Assembly (NCBI RefSeq): GCF_000378305.1
Contig: NZ_KB899538.1
Span: forward strand, 806,001-870,000
From: Thioalkalivibrio sp. ALJ12
GTDB lineage: Bacteria; Pseudomonadota; Gammaproteobacteria; Ectothiorhodospirales; Ectothiorhodospiraceae
Direction of reading: 5' to 3'
DNA length: 64,000 nt
Below the pieces are notes generated by a model. That model worked only from the letters and a program-made list of their open reading frames with translations, did no database searches and was not told where the DNA came from. Positions within the stretch are counted from its first letter, which is position 1. The number at the start of each line of letters is the position of its first letter. The position numbers were made by a program, and so were the translations under genes. Positions 35,559 to 46,770 of this stretch are shown in pieces.

Positions 35559-38222
35559 ATGGACCCGAACGCGACCGAACACGATATCGACCCGCAGGAG
35601 ACCCAGGAGTGGATTGACGCCCTGGCCTCCGTGCTGGAGACCGACGGCCCCGAACGGGCGCACGCCCTGCTGGAGCGCCTGGTCGACAAGGCGCGCCGCA
35701 GCGGGGCCTATCTCCCGTATTCGGCCAACACGGCCTACGTGAACACCATCCCCACGCACCTGGAGCCGGAGTATCCGGGCGACGGTGCGGTGGAGCACCG
35801 CATCCGCTCCTATATCCGCTGGAATGCGATGGCGATGGTGGTCAAGGCCAACCGCGTATCGGCCGAGCTGGGCGGGCATATCGCGACCTTCGCATCTGCC
35901 GCTACGCTCTATGATGTCGGCTTTAATCACTTCTGGCACGCCCCGTCGCACGATCATGGCGGCGACCTGCTGTTTGCCCAGGGGCACTCCTCGCCGGGGA
36001 TCTATGCCCGCGCGTTCATGGAAGGCCGCCTGACCGAGGAGCAGCTGGACCACTTCCGCCGCGAGGTGGACGGCAAGGGCCTGTCCTCCTACCCGCATCC
36101 CTGGCTGATGCCGGACTTCTGGCAGTTCCCGACCGTGTCCATGGGTCTGGGCCCGATCATGAGCATCTACCAGGCGCGTTTCATGCGCTATCTGCAGGAT
36201 CGCGGCCTGGCGCAGACCGAGAACCGCCGCGTCTGGAGCTTTGTCGGTGACGGCGAGGTGGACGAGCCGGAGACCCTGGGGGCAATCACGCTGGCCTCGC
36301 GCGAGAAGCTGGACAACCTGACCTGGGTGGTGAACTGCAACCTGCAGCGCCTGGACGGCCCGGTCCGCGGCAACGGCAAGATCGTCCAGGAGCTGGAGGC
36401 GATCTTCCGCGGCGCCGGGTGGAACGTGGTCAAGGTGCTGTGGGGCCGCTACTGGGACCCGCTGCTGGCGAAGGACACTGACGGCCTGCTGCAGAAACGC
36501 ATGATGGAGGCGGTCGACGGCGACTACCAGAACTACAAGTCGCGCGATGGCGCCTACGTCCGCGAGCACTTCTTCGGCAAGTACCCCGAGCTCAAGCGCA
36601 TGGTGGCCAATATGTCCGACGAGGACATCTGGCGCCTGAATCGCGGTGGCCATGACCCGGTCAAGGTCTATGCAGCCTACAAGGAGGCCGCGGAGCACAA
36701 GGGGCAGCCGACCGTGATCCTCGCGCACACCGTGAAGGGCTACGGCATGGGGTCGGCGGGCGAGGCCCAGAACCGTACCCACAGCCAGAAGAAGATGGAC
36801 GCGGACGACATGAAGCAGTTCCGCGACCGCTTCAACATCCCGCTGTCCGACGAGCAGGTGGAGAAGGCCGAGTACATCAAGCCGGACCCCGACTCCGAAG
36901 AAATGAAGTACATGCACGAGCGGCGCAAGGACCTGGGCGGCTATTTGCCGGTGCGCCGCCCGCTGGCCACCCCGCTGGAGATCCCGGGGCTGGACGCCTT
37001 CAACGGCCTGCTGGAGGCCTCCGGCGAGCGCGAGATGTCCACCACCATGGCCTTCGTGCGTCTGCTGACCCTGCTTGCCCGCGACAAGAAGATCGGCAAG
37101 AACATCGTCCCGATCGTGCCCGACGAGGCGCGTACCTTCGGCATGGAAGGGCTGTTCCGCCAGCTGGGAATCTACTCCTCGGTCGGTCAGCTCTACGAGC
37201 CGCAGGACAAGGACCAGGTGATGTATTACAAGGAGGACAAGAAGGGCCAGATTCTCGAAGAGGGGATCAACGAGGCCGGTTCCATGTCCTCCTGGATCGC
37301 GGCGGCCACCTCCTACTCCACCCATGGCGTGGCGATGGTGCCGTTCTACATCTTCTATTCGATGTTCGGCTTCCAGCGCATTGGCGACCTGATCTGGGCC
37401 GCTGGCGACATGCGTGCCCGTGGCTTCCTGATGGGGGCGACCGCCGGGCGTACCACCCTGGCCGGTGAGGGCCTGCAGCACGACGACGGCCACAGTCTGA
37501 TGATGGCCGCCAACGTGCCCAACTGCATCGCCTACGACCCGACCTTCGCCTTTGAGCTGGCGGTGATCGTGCAGGACGGCATGCGCCGTATGTACGCGGA
37601 GCAGGAGAGCGTCTTCTACTACATCACCGTAATGAACGAGAACTACCCGCAGCCGGCCATGCCGAAGGGCGCCGAGGAAGGCATCCGCCGCGGCCTGTAC
37701 CGGCTGCAGGCGGGTGGGCGCAAGAAAAAGAAGGTGCGCCTGCTGGGTTCCGGCACCATCCTGCGCGAGGCCATTGCCGCCGCCGAACTGCTGGATAAGG
37801 ACTTCGGCGTCGCCGCCGAGGTCTGGAGCGCGACCAGCTTCAACGAGCTGGCCCGCGACGGCCGCGATGTCGAGCGCCATGCGCGGCTGCATCCGGAGGC
37901 CAAGCCGCGCAAGTCCTGGGTGGAGGAATGTCTGGGTGGCTCGGAGGATCCGGTAATCGCCGCGACCGACTACGTGCAGGCCTATGCCGACCAGATCCGT
38001 GCCTTCGTGCCGGCCGAATACCGCGTGCTGGGGACCGACGGCTTCGGTCGCTCGGATACCCGTGCCGCGCTGCGACGCCACTTCGAGGTGGATCGTTACC
38101 ACATCGCGGTCACGGCCCTGAAGGCCTTGGCCGATAACGGGACCGTCGAGGTCAAGACCGTCTCCGACGCGATCAAGAAGTACAAGATCGACGTCGAACG
38201 GCCCAACCCCTTGCAGGCCTGA
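35559..38222 (+). CDS. aceE: pyruvate dehydrogenase E1 component (homodimeric)
   Basis: 887 residues, full length. The thiamine diphosphate site is [15 protein letters not shown]...[11 protein letters not shown]. The N-terminal [19 protein letters not shown] and C-terminal [16 protein letters not shown] are typical of AceE. It decarboxylates pyruvate and reductively acetylates the lipoyl arm of E2. First gene of aceE-aceF-lpdA, so the whole complex is encoded together; 28 bases separate it from aceF. Confidence 0.97.
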   Translation: MDPNATEHDIDPQETQEWIDALASVLETDGPERAHALLERLVDKARRSGAYLPYSANTAYVNTIPTHLEPEYPGDGAVEHRIRSYIRWNAMAMVVKANRVSAELGGHIATFASAATLYDVGFNHFWHAPSHDHGGDLLFAQGHSSPGIYARAFMEGRLTEEQLDHFRREVDGKGLSSYPHPWLMPDFWQFPTVSMGLGPIMSIYQARFMRYLQDRGLAQTENRRVWSFVGDGEVDEPETLGAITLASREKLDNLTWVVNCNLQRLDGPVRGNGKIVQELEAIFRGAGWNVVKVLWGRYWDPLLAKDTDGLLQKRMMEAVDGDYQNYKSRDGAYVREHFFGKYPELKRMVANMSDEDIWRLNRGGHDPVKVYAAYKEAAEHKGQPTVILAHTVKGYGMGSAGEAQNRTHSQKKMDADDMKQFRDRFNIPLSDEQVEKAEYIKPDPDSEEMKYMHERRKDLGGYLPVRRPLATPLEIPGLDAFNGLLEASGEREMSTTMAFVRLLTLLARDKKIGKNIVPIVPDEARTFGMEGLFRQLGIYSSVGQLYEPQDKDQVMYYKEDKKGQILEEGINEAGSMSSWIAAATSYSTHGVAMVPFYIFYSMFGFQRIGDLIWAAGDMRARGFLMGATAGRTTLAGEGLQHDDGHSLMMAANVPNCIAYDPTFAFELAVIVQDGMRRMYAEQESVFYYITVMNENYPQPAMPKGAEEGIRRGLYRLQAGGRKKKKVRLLGSGTILREAIAAAELLDKDFGVAAEVWSATSFNELARDGRDVERHARLHPEAKPRKSWVEECLGGSEDPVIAATDYVQAYADQIRAFVPAEYRVLGTDGFGRSDTRAALRRHFEVDRYHIAVTALKALADNGTVEVKTVSDAIKKYKIDVERPNPLQA

Positions 38223-38250
38223 GGCCGCCGGACCCGAGGCAGGAGCAGAC

Positions 38251-39576
38251 ATGAGCAACACGACTACTGTGCACGTCCCGGATATCGGCGACTTCAAGGA
38301 CGTCGAGATCATCGAGGTCATCGTCAGCCCCGGCGACACCGTGGCCCCCGAGGATCCGCTGATCACGCTGGAGTCCGACAAGGCCTCCATCGAGATCCCG
38401 GCCCCGCAGGGCGGCACCGTGAAGGCGCTGAAGGTGAAGGCCGGCGACCGCGTCAACCAGGGCGACCCGATCCTGGAGCTGGAGCCCTCCGACAAGGGCG
38501 CGGCCGAGGACACCTCAGCCAACGACGAGGCGCCGAAGCAGGAAGCGCCGTCTCCCTCGGGTGGGCAGGCCGAGTCGGCCCCCGAGGCCGAGCAGCCGAA
38601 GCCGTCCGAGGCGCCGAAAGCGGCCGGTCGGGCCGATCCGCGGCCGTCGCCGACCGAGCACATCCGCGACGAATCGGCCTTCCGCAAGGCCCACGCCTCG
38701 CCGGTGGTGCGCAAGTTCGCGCGCGAACTGGGCGTGGACCTGAGCAAGGTCGAGGGTTCCGGGCGCAAGGGGCGCATCCTGCGCGAGGACGTGCAGGGCT
38801 TCGTCAAGCGCGCGCTGAGTCAGGGCGCCGGCGGCGGCCTGGGGGTCGAGCCGATGCCGGAGATCGACTTCTCCGAGTTCGGTCCGATCGAGACCCAGCC
38901 GCTGTCGAAGATCAACAAGCTCACCGGCAAGAACCTGCATCGCAACTGGGTCACTGTCCCGCACGTGACCCAGTTCGACGAGGCCGACATCACCGAGCTC
39001 GAGGACTTCCGAAAGTCGCTGAAGGCCGAGTACGAGAAGAAGGGCGTGAAGGTTACCTTCCTGCCGTTCCTGATGAAGGCGGTGGTCTCCGCGCTCAAGC
39101 AGTACCCGCGCTTCAATGCCTCGCTGGATGCGACCGGCGAGAACCTGATCCTGAAGCAGTACTACAACCTCGGTATCGCGGTCGATACGCCGGACGGCCT
39201 GGTCGTCCCGGTGGTGCGCGACGTCGATCGCAAGAGCCTGGTCGACATCGCCTCCGAGCTGATGGACCTGTCCCAGCGCGCTCGCGACAAGAAGCTCAAG
39301 CCCGCGGACATGCAGGGCGGCTGCCTGACCATCTCCAGCCTCGGCGGGATCGGCGGGACGCAGTTCACGCCGATCGTGAATGCCCCCGAGGTGGCGATCC
39401 TGGGCGTGTCGCGCTCCAGCATGAAGCCGGTCTGGAACGGCAAGGAGTTCGAGCCGCGCCTGATCCTGCCGCTGGCGCTGTCCTACGATCACCGGGTGAT
39501 CGATGGCGCGCTGGGCGCCCGTTTTGCCACCACGCTGAGCGCATTGCTGTCCGACATGCGCCGCATGCTGCTGTAA
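38251..39576 (+). CDS. aceF: dihydrolipoamide acetyltransferase (pyruvate dehydrogenase E2)
   Basis: 441 residues. A single N-terminal lipoyl domain (Lys44 in ESDKASIEIP) is followed by an Ala/Pro/Glu-rich linker (residues ~85-135) and the peripheral-subunit-binding domain (ASPVVRKFARELGVDLSKVE). The acetyltransferase core ends in LSYDHRVIDGALGARF, the catalytic His motif. E. coli AceF has three lipoyl domains, so this is a short form. It accepts acetyl groups from AceE and passes them to CoA. Confidence 0.96.
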   Translation: MSNTTTVHVPDIGDFKDVEIIEVIVSPGDTVAPEDPLITLESDKASIEIPAPQGGTVKALKVKAGDRVNQGDPILELEPSDKGAAEDTSANDEAPKQEAPSPSGGQAESAPEAEQPKPSEAPKAAGRADPRPSPTEHIRDESAFRKAHASPVVRKFARELGVDLSKVEGSGRKGRILREDVQGFVKRALSQGAGGGLGVEPMPEIDFSEFGPIETQPLSKINKLTGKNLHRNWVTVPHVTQFDEADITELEDFRKSLKAEYEKKGVKVTFLPFLMKAVVSALKQYPRFNASLDATGENLILKQYYNLGIAVDTPDGLVVPVVRDVDRKSLVDIASELMDLSQRARDKKLKPADMQGGCLTISSLGGIGGTQFTPIVNAPEVAILGVSRSSMKPVWNGKEFEPRLILPLALSYDHRVIDGALGARFATTLSALLSDMRRMLL

Positions 39577-39592
39577 CGACCGGAGCTTTGTC

Positions 39593-41377
39593 ATGAGCCA
39601 GACCAAGACCATCGAGGTCCCGGATATCGGGGATTTCAAGGACGTCGAGATCATCGAGGTCCTGGTACAGCCGGGCAGCGAGATCGCACCGGAGGACCCG
39701 CTGATCACGCTGGAGTCCGACAAGGCGACCATCGACGTGCCCGCCCCAGAGGCCGGCACCGTGAAGAAGCTGCATGTGAAGGTCGGGGACAAGGTCTCCC
39801 AGGGCAGCAAGCTCCTCGATCTCGAGGCCAGTGGCGAGGCTGCGGGCGGAAGCGATGACGCCCCCGCATCCGGTGGCGAGAAGACCGAATCCGCCAAGGT
39901 GGAATCGGGCGCCGCGAGTGAGCCGCAGAAGGCGGCACCCAAGGCGGCCGCCGACCTGAATACCGACAGCCAGTGCCAGGTCCTGGTGCTGGGCTCCGGC
40001 CCCGGCGGCTATACCGCCGCCTTCCGCGCCGCGGACCTGGGGCTCGACGTGGTGATGGTCGAGCGCTACCCGCAGATCGGCGGGGTCTGCCTGAACGTCG
40101 GCTGTATCCCGTCCAAGGCGCTGCTGCACGCCGGCGAGGTGCTGCACGAGGCTGAGCGCTTTGCCGCGCTGGGCATCAAGTTCGGCGAGCCGGAGATCGA
40201 TCTCGACGGCCTGCGGGGCTACAAGGACAAGACGGTCAAGAAGCTGACCGGCGGGCTCAAGCAGCTGTGCAAGCAGCGCAAGGTGCGCGTGGTGCAGGGT
40301 GTGGGCGAGTTTGTCGGCGCCAACAGCATCGCGGTCGAGGGCGACGGCGGCCGCGAGGTGATTGGCTTCGAGCACGCGATCATCGCGGTCGGTTCGCAGG
40401 CGATCAAGCTGCCCGGTTTCCCCTGGGACGACGAACGGGTGATGGACTCCACCGGCGCCCTCGATCTGGCCGACATCCCCGAGCGCATGCTGGTGGTCGG
40501 CGGCGGCATCATCGGCCTGGAGATGGCCTGCGTGTACGAGTCGCTGGGCGCGAAGGTCACGGTGGTCGAGCTGTCCGATACCCTGATGCCGGGCGCGGAC
40601 CGCGACATCGTGCGCCCGTTCGAGAAGCGTGCGAAGAAGCGCTTCGAGAATATTTTCCTCAAGAGCAAGGTGTCCGGGGCCAAGGCCACCAAGGCCGGGA
40701 TCGTCTGCCAGTTCGAGGGCGAGGCCAAGGGCCTGCCGGAAGAAGACACCTTTGACCGTGTGCTGGTCGCCGTGGGGCGCAGCCCGAACGGGGCGAAGAT
40801 CAAGGCCGAGGCGGCGGGCGTGCAGGTGACCGAGCGCGGCTTTATCGAGGTCGACAGCCAGCAGCGCACCAACGTCGAGCACATCTTCGCCATCGGCGAC
40901 GTCGTCGGTCAGCCGATGCTGGCGCACAAGGCCACCCACGAGGGCAAGGTCGCGGCCGAGGTGATCGCCGGGCACAAGGTGCACTTCGACGCCCGCGCGA
41001 TCCCGTCGGTGGCCTACACCCATCCGGAGGTCGCCTGGATGGGCGTGACCGAGGAGCAGGCCAAGGCCGACGGCATCGAGTACACCAAGGGCGTGTTCCC
41101 CTGGGCCGCCTCCGGCCGCGCAATTGCGCTGGGTGCCGAGGACGGCATGACCAAGCTGCTGTTCGACGCCGATGGCCGGGTGATCGGTGCGGGCCTGGTG
41201 GGCCCGTCCGCCGGCGACCTGATCGGCGAGGCGATGCTGGCGCTGGAGATGGGGGCGGAGATGGAAGACATTGGTCTGACCGTGCATCCGCACCCGACCC
41301 TGAGCGAGACGGTGGCCTTCGCCGCCGAGGTCGCGCACGGTTCGATCACCGATATCCTGCCGCCCAAGAGTCGCTAG
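39593..41377 (+). CDS. lpdA: dihydrolipoamide dehydrogenase with N-terminal lipoyl domain (E3)
   Basis: 594 residues, about 120 longer than plain E3. Residues 1-~80 form a lipoyl domain (Lys44 in ESDKATIDVP) nearly identical at its start to that of aceF. After a linker comes E3: FAD loop VLGSGPGGYTAAFRAA, redox disulfide CLNVGC, NAD loop VVGGGIIGLEMAC and the C-terminal HPHPTLSETV His-Glu pair. It reoxidises dihydrolipoyl groups. Lipoyl-E3 fusions are known in other proteobacteria. Confidence 0.96.
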   Translation: MSQTKTIEVPDIGDFKDVEIIEVLVQPGSEIAPEDPLITLESDKATIDVPAPEAGTVKKLHVKVGDKVSQGSKLLDLEASGEAAGGSDDAPASGGEKTESAKVESGAASEPQKAAPKAAADLNTDSQCQVLVLGSGPGGYTAAFRAADLGLDVVMVERYPQIGGVCLNVGCIPSKALLHAGEVLHEAERFAALGIKFGEPEIDLDGLRGYKDKTVKKLTGGLKQLCKQRKVRVVQGVGEFVGANSIAVEGDGGREVIGFEHAIIAVGSQAIKLPGFPWDDERVMDSTGALDLADIPERMLVVGGGIIGLEMACVYESLGAKVTVVELSDTLMPGADRDIVRPFEKRAKKRFENIFLKSKVSGAKATKAGIVCQFEGEAKGLPEEDTFDRVLVAVGRSPNGAKIKAEAAGVQVTERGFIEVDSQQRTNVEHIFAIGDVVGQPMLAHKATHEGKVAAEVIAGHKVHFDARAIPSVAYTHPEVAWMGVTEEQAKADGIEYTKGVFPWAASGRAIALGAEDGMTKLLFDADGRVIGAGLVGPSAGDLIGEAMLALEMGAEMEDIGLTVHPHPTLSETVAFAAEVAHGSITDILPPKSR

Positions 41378-41381
41378 TTTC

Positions 41382-42350
41382 GTGTCCGTGCTGCGCCGTC
41401 TTGCTCTCCTGGTTTTCGGGGGACTGTGGCTGGCGCACGGGGTGGCTCAGGCGGGGGTCGTGCCTCACCGTGAATCGCTGGAGCGCAGCGACTGGCAGGT
41501 GATCGAACTGGACGATGCCTGCCGCATCGAGCAGGGCGTTCGCCACGGCGGTACGCTGCGCTTCGAGACCCGGCCAGGCCTGGCGCTTCGCGCCTTCTGG
41601 CTTGCCCCCTACGCAATGCCCGAGGGCGCCACCGCGCGATTGCGCACCGGGGCCCCGGAGTGGCTTGGGGCGAGTCCGAAGTCGCCCCTGGATCTCGAGT
41701 TGCGGGCCGAACGACCCGATCGTTTCCGGGTTCCGGACGCGCATGTTCAGGCGCTCCAGGCCCGCCTTCTGGTGGGGCATGACGTGCGGATCGATTTCCC
41801 CGGTGCCGAGGACGCGGTGCATTTTCGCGGCATTCGTTTTGCCCAGCGTGCCGGGGCCTTCGAGGCCTGCTACACCGGGGCCGAGGGCCCGGATGTCGGG
41901 GCGCTGGATCGCTGGTCGGTGTACTTCGCAACCGGCAGCCGCGAACTGGATTCCAGGGGGCGCGAGACCGTCGCCCGTGCGGCCGAGACCCTGCGCACCG
42001 TAGAACGCCCGCGCGTGCGCCTGGTCGGCCTGACCGACGCCGAAGGCCCGCGCGAGGTTAACGAGCGTCTGAGTCGCCAGCGCGCAGAGGCGGTGCGCGC
42101 GGCGCTGGTGGAGGCGGGTGTGCCGGGCGATGGATTGACGGTCGAGGCCGGTGGTGTCGACCCGGACGCGGACGGCGAGCGCGAGGGTTCGCGCCGGGTG
42201 GATATCTGGTGGCTGGGTGGCGCGGACGCCGCAGCCAGACCGTCTTCCGTTGCGGAAACCGCTGTTGACGCCGGCCGCGAGCTGCCCCCGGCCGAGCCGC
42301 GGGCGGCGCCGGAGTCTCCCCGGGGCGCCCCGGCCTCCGCGGGCTGGTAG
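41382..42350 (+). CDS. OmpA-domain periplasmic protein, possibly MotY-like
   Basis: 322 residues from GTG 41382. A signal peptide (about residues 1-24, ending VAQA) is followed by a beta-rich N-terminal domain ([20 protein letters not shown]...) and an OmpA-like peptidoglycan-binding domain. The latter contains [48 protein letters not shown] and GSRRVDIWW. The tail is Ala/Pro/Glu rich. The N-terminal part recalls MotY of sodium-type flagellar motors, but I cannot confirm this. It starts 4 bases after lpdA and is probably co-transcribed. Confidence 0.75.
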   Translation: MSVLRRLALLVFGGLWLAHGVAQAGVVPHRESLERSDWQVIELDDACRIEQGVRHGGTLRFETRPGLALRAFWLAPYAMPEGATARLRTGAPEWLGASPKSPLDLELRAERPDRFRVPDAHVQALQARLLVGHDVRIDFPGAEDAVHFRGIRFAQRAGAFEACYTGAEGPDVGALDRWSVYFATGSRELDSRGRETVARAAETLRTVERPRVRLVGLTDAEGPREVNERLSRQRAEAVRAALVEAGVPGDGLTVEAGGVDPDADGEREGSRRVDIWWLGGADAAARPSSVAETAVDAGRELPPAEPRAAPESPRGAPASAGW

Positions 42351-42408
42351 TGAAGCCCGTCACAAAAACGACTATAACTCTCAAGAAGAAAGAAGGATTG
42401 GTATTCCC

Positions 42409-43632
<1,224 letters not shown>

Positions 43633-43633
43633 G

Positions 43634-45637
43634 ATGAGCCCGCGTGCGTGCCTCCGGCGATCGCCTGGTTTCCTGTCCTGGTTCGGCAGGGGCGGTCTCG
43701 GAGGTGTCGTTCTGCTGTGGGGGCTGGTCTTTGGCGCGCTGCTGGCAACGCCGGCCGGTGCGAAGGCCGGGGTGGCCGAGCGCGAGCTGATCCTCGCGGT
43801 GCTGGCGCACCGGGGCGAGGATGCCGCGCGCGAACAGTGGACGCCTTTCGCCGAGTACCTGGAGCAGGCGCTGGAGGCCATTCAGGTCCGCCTGGTGCCG
43901 GTCGACAATGATGCCCTGCAGGCGGGTGCGGCCGAGGGTCGCTTTGACCTGGTCCTGACCAACCCCGGCTCCTACGTGATGCTGGAGCAGCGTCACGGCA
44001 TCTCCCGTATCGCGACCATGCTCCCGGCCGAGGTCGGGCGCGAGGAAGACCGTTTTGGGGCTGTGATCATCGCGCGCGAGGACCGCACGGACCTGGTCGA
44101 GCTGAGCGACCTGGTCGGGCAGCGGGTCTCCGCGGTCCACCCCGACGGCTTTGGCGGCTGGTGGATGGCCTGGCGGGAACTCGAGGCCGCCGGGCTGGAT
44201 GTCGAGACCGATCTGGATCGCGTGGTATTCACGGGCTTCCCGGTTTCCCGGGGACTGGATCTGCTGCTGGCGGGCGAGGTGGATGCCGCGACCTTTCGCA
44301 CCGGGATCCTCGAAGACCTGCGCGAGCAGGGCGACCCACGGGTCGAGCAAGTGCGTCTGATCGGCGAGCGGGCCGTGCCCCGCTTCCCCTACCGGACCTC
44401 GACCCGTCTGTACCCGGAGTGGCCGCTGGCGATGCGCGGCGATCTCGATGTGGATATCGCTCAGGCAGTGCTGCGCGCCCTTCTGGCGCTGGATGCCGAG
44501 CACCCGGTGAGCCAGGCGGTCGGGATTACGGGCTGGGCCGCGCCGCGTTCCTACGAGGACGTGCAGGGCCTGATGTACGACCTGGGCGTGGGGCTTTACG
44601 CCCCCGAGCCGTTCGCCGTGCTGCGATGGGCGCGCGACAACCTGGCGGCGTTACTCGCCGTCCTGGCGGCAGGTATCGCGGCGATCCTCCTGTACGTGCT
44701 GCGGGTACATGCCCGTATGCGCATCGCCGGGCACAACCTGCGCCGGGCGATGGGCGCGATCCCGAACGCGGTGATTACGCTGGATGCCCGTGGCGGGATC
44801 GTCTATATGAACCCTGCGGCCGAGCAGATGGCGGGGCTGGTCCGTCTGCAGGCACTGGGGTGCAGCCTGGATCAGGTCCTGGACCTGCGCGAGATGGGGA
44901 CCGATCGGCCGCTGGGTGCAGACCGATCCCAGCCGCTCGCCAAACATCTGGGCGAGCATACCGAGGCACGCTTGGTGACGCCCAGCGGCCACGAACGGAT
45001 CGTGCGCATCGACCGCACAGCGCTGGATCCGGTGGCGGGCAGTTCGGTGCGCACCCTGCTCGTGCTGGCCGATATCTCCGAGGAACGCGAGTTGGTGGAC
45101 CGGCTTGTGCATGAAGCGAGCCACGATCCGCTCACCGGTCTCTTGAACCGGCGCGCATTCGAGCGCGAGATGCAGCACGCGATGGACAATGCCCGGGAAT
45201 ACTCGTCGGTGGCGAGCCTGCTGCTGGTGGATCTGGATTATTTCAAGGCGGTAAACGATCGCCATGGCCACCGGGTGGGCGACGAGCTTCTGCGCCGGGT
45301 GGCGACGATCCTGCGGCAGCTGACGCGATCGCGCGATGCCGTGTCCCGGATCGGGGGCGACGAGTTTGCGGTGATCGCGTACGAGACCGATGCCGAGCAG
45401 GCCCGGGTCCTGGGGCAGCGGATCTGCAGTGCGTTGGGCGACCGGCCGTTGCAGGTCGAGGCGCGGGACGTCACCATTGGGGCCTCGGTGGGTGTGGTGC
45501 AACTGGGCGAGACGCTGCCGAGTGTGGATGCGGCCTTCGTGGCCGCCGATCGCGCTTGTTACACCGCCAAGAACGAGGGACGGGGCCAGGTTGGTGTGGC
45601 CCGCAAGGCGGATATTCACCCCATTACCGGTTCCTGA
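43634..45637 (+). CDS. PhnD-like periplasmic sensor / PAS / GGDEF diguanylate cyclase
   Basis: 667 residues. A signal-anchor lies at about 22-43. A periplasmic PhnD-type binding domain follows (~50-305: LAVLAHRGEDAAREQW, FDLVLTNPGSYVMLEQ, AAWR-type DGFGGWW, VDAATFRTGILEDL). A membrane helix is at ~336-356, then a PAS domain (~370-485, AVITLDARGGIVYMNPAAEQMAG). The C-terminal GGDEF domain has an intact IGGDEFAV (574-578) and an RxxD inhibitory site five residues before it. It should make cyclic di-GMP in response to a small periplasmic oxyanion-type ligand; the ligand is unknown. It starts one base after argG. Confidence 0.88.
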   Translation: MSPRACLRRSPGFLSWFGRGGLGGVVLLWGLVFGALLATPAGAKAGVAERELILAVLAHRGEDAAREQWTPFAEYLEQALEAIQVRLVPVDNDALQAGAAEGRFDLVLTNPGSYVMLEQRHGISRIATMLPAEVGREEDRFGAVIIAREDRTDLVELSDLVGQRVSAVHPDGFGGWWMAWRELEAAGLDVETDLDRVVFTGFPVSRGLDLLLAGEVDAATFRTGILEDLREQGDPRVEQVRLIGERAVPRFPYRTSTRLYPEWPLAMRGDLDVDIAQAVLRALLALDAEHPVSQAVGITGWAAPRSYEDVQGLMYDLGVGLYAPEPFAVLRWARDNLAALLAVLAAGIAAILLYVLRVHARMRIAGHNLRRAMGAIPNAVITLDARGGIVYMNPAAEQMAGLVRLQALGCSLDQVLDLREMGTDRPLGADRSQPLAKHLGEHTEARLVTPSGHERIVRIDRTALDPVAGSSVRTLLVLADISEERELVDRLVHEASHDPLTGLLNRRAFEREMQHAMDNAREYSSVASLLLVDLDYFKAVNDRHGHRVGDELLRRVATILRQLTRSRDAVSRIGGDEFAVIAYETDAEQARVLGQRICSALGDRPLQVEARDVTIGASVGVVQLGETLPSVDAAFVAADRACYTAKNEGRGQVGVARKADIHPITGS

Positions 45638-45643
45638 CGCCTA

Positions 45644-45956
45644 GGGAAACACAGATTAATGTACACACTCGCGTTGGCACCCCAGGTTTTCCGAGACAAG
45701 GCGTGGTGCGTAGCGGGTAGTGGTTCTACCCGCCCGTTTTTGATGAATGCGGGGCGCAACGCAGGATCGGGGCACCTGGGGTGCCAACCCCGCAACTCAC
45801 TCACTGCAGGGGCTCGGCTGCCCGTTGTTATCAAAAACGGGCGCGCGTACGGCGTTGCGGCTCCCTTGTGCAGAATGACTGCACGGCAGTCACCGCGCCT
45901 TGTTCGCACGCAAAAGCGACTCGAGCGCGAGCGTGTACATTGATCCGTGTTTCCCG
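45644..45956. repeat. 313-bp inverted-repeat element (MITE-like)
   Basis: It nearly fills the space between the GGDEF gene and mlaA. Terminal inverted repeats of 30 bp are at 45644-45673 (GGGAAACACAGATTAATGTA...) and 45927-45956, matching at 27 of 30 positions. Inside, further mirrored blocks occur: ACAAGGCG-GGTG near 45695 and, reversed, near 45900; and GCCCGTTTTTGAT near 45747 and, reversed, near 45830. It also has a perfect hairpin GCGGGTAG/CTACCCGC. No coding frame inside is convincing. It ends 28 bases before the mlaA ATG, so it may carry or displace the mlaA promoter. Confidence 0.8.
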
Positions 45957-45984
45957 AGGTCGGGCGCGGCGAAAAAGGAATCGT

Positions 45985-46770
45985 ATGTCGGTTGTTTCCC
46001 GTTTACGCATGGGGTTGGCGGCCCTGATGGTACTGACGCTTTCCGGCTGTGCGACCGTGCCCAGCGAAGATCGTCATCCGGACGACCCCTGGGAGTCGTA
46101 CAACCGGGTGGTGTTCGAGATCAACGACGACTTTGACCAGGCCCTGCTGCGCCCGGCCGCAGTCCAGTATCGGCGGCTGCCGCAGCCCGTCCAGACCGGG
46201 GTAGGCAATTTTTTCTCCAACCTCAATGACTTCACGGTCCTGTTCAACAACCTGTTGCAGGGCAACCTGGACAACGCCGCCTCGGATACCGGGCGCATCA
46301 TGTTCAATACGACCTTCGGTCTGCTCGGCCTGATCGATGTCGCGACTCCCATGGGCCTCGAGAAGAACAACGAGGACTTCGGTCAGACCCTGGGTGCCTG
46401 GGGCGTGGCACGTGGCCCGTACCTGCAGCTGCCGCTGCTTGGCCCCAGTACCGCGCGCGATGCCCCGGCGCGTCTGGTTGACGGCTATACAAGCCCCCTC
46501 TATCACACAAATCTGCGCACCGATCACACCGGTTGGTGGGTGGGTCTGATCGCGCTGGATGTGGTTGATATGCGCGCCGGATTGATACCGACCGAGCGTA
46601 TGCTGGCGCAGATCTCCGACGATCGATACATCGCCATGCGCGAGGCCTATCTGCAGCGCCGCGACTTCCTGGTGCGCGGGGCGTCGGACGAGCGCGCAAC
46701 CGAGATGCTGGATGAACTCGACGAGCTCGAGGCCCTGGAGGCGATGGAAGCCGAGGAGGACATGGATTGA
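45985..46770 (+). CDS. mlaA: intermembrane phospholipid transport lipoprotein MlaA (VacJ)
   Basis: 261 residues from ATG 45985 (AAAAAGGA upstream). Lipobox LTLSGC gives Cys22. DDPWESYNRVVFEINDDFDQALLRP, NFFSNLNDFTVLFNNLLQG and DFGQTLGAWGVARGPYLQLPLLGPS are MlaA signatures. It is the outer-membrane part of the Mla system, which removes misplaced phospholipid from the outer leaflet. The C-terminus ends in an acidic Glu/Leu/Ala tail. Its frame is open upstream in the repeat element, which is not homologous. Confidence 0.95.
   Translation: MSVVSRLRMGLAALMVLTLSGCATVPSEDRHPDDPWESYNRVVFEINDDFDQALLRPAAVQYRRLPQPVQTGVGNFFSNLNDFTVLFNNLLQGNLDNAASDTGRIMFNTTFGLLGLIDVATPMGLEKNNEDFGQTLGAWGVARGPYLQLPLLGPSTARDAPARLVDGYTSPLYHTNLRTDHTGWWVGLIALDVVDMRAGLIPTERMLAQISDDRYIAMREAYLQRRDFLVRGASDERATEMLDELDELEALEAMEAEEDMD

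Noticed and set aside
35433-38807. Very long open frame (about 1,120 codons) on the minus strand opposite aceE
   Set aside because: Antisense frame created by GC-rich codon use of aceE, with a low-complexity Val/Gly/His/Arg composition and no domain; aceE is unambiguous.
39365-41338. Long minus-strand frame opposite lpdA
   Set aside because: Same cause; the sense strand encodes complete E3 with all motifs.
45781-45984. Upstream extension of the mlaA frame
   Set aside because: It lies wholly in the palindromic element; the lipobox signal peptide and ribosome-binding site fix the start at 45985.
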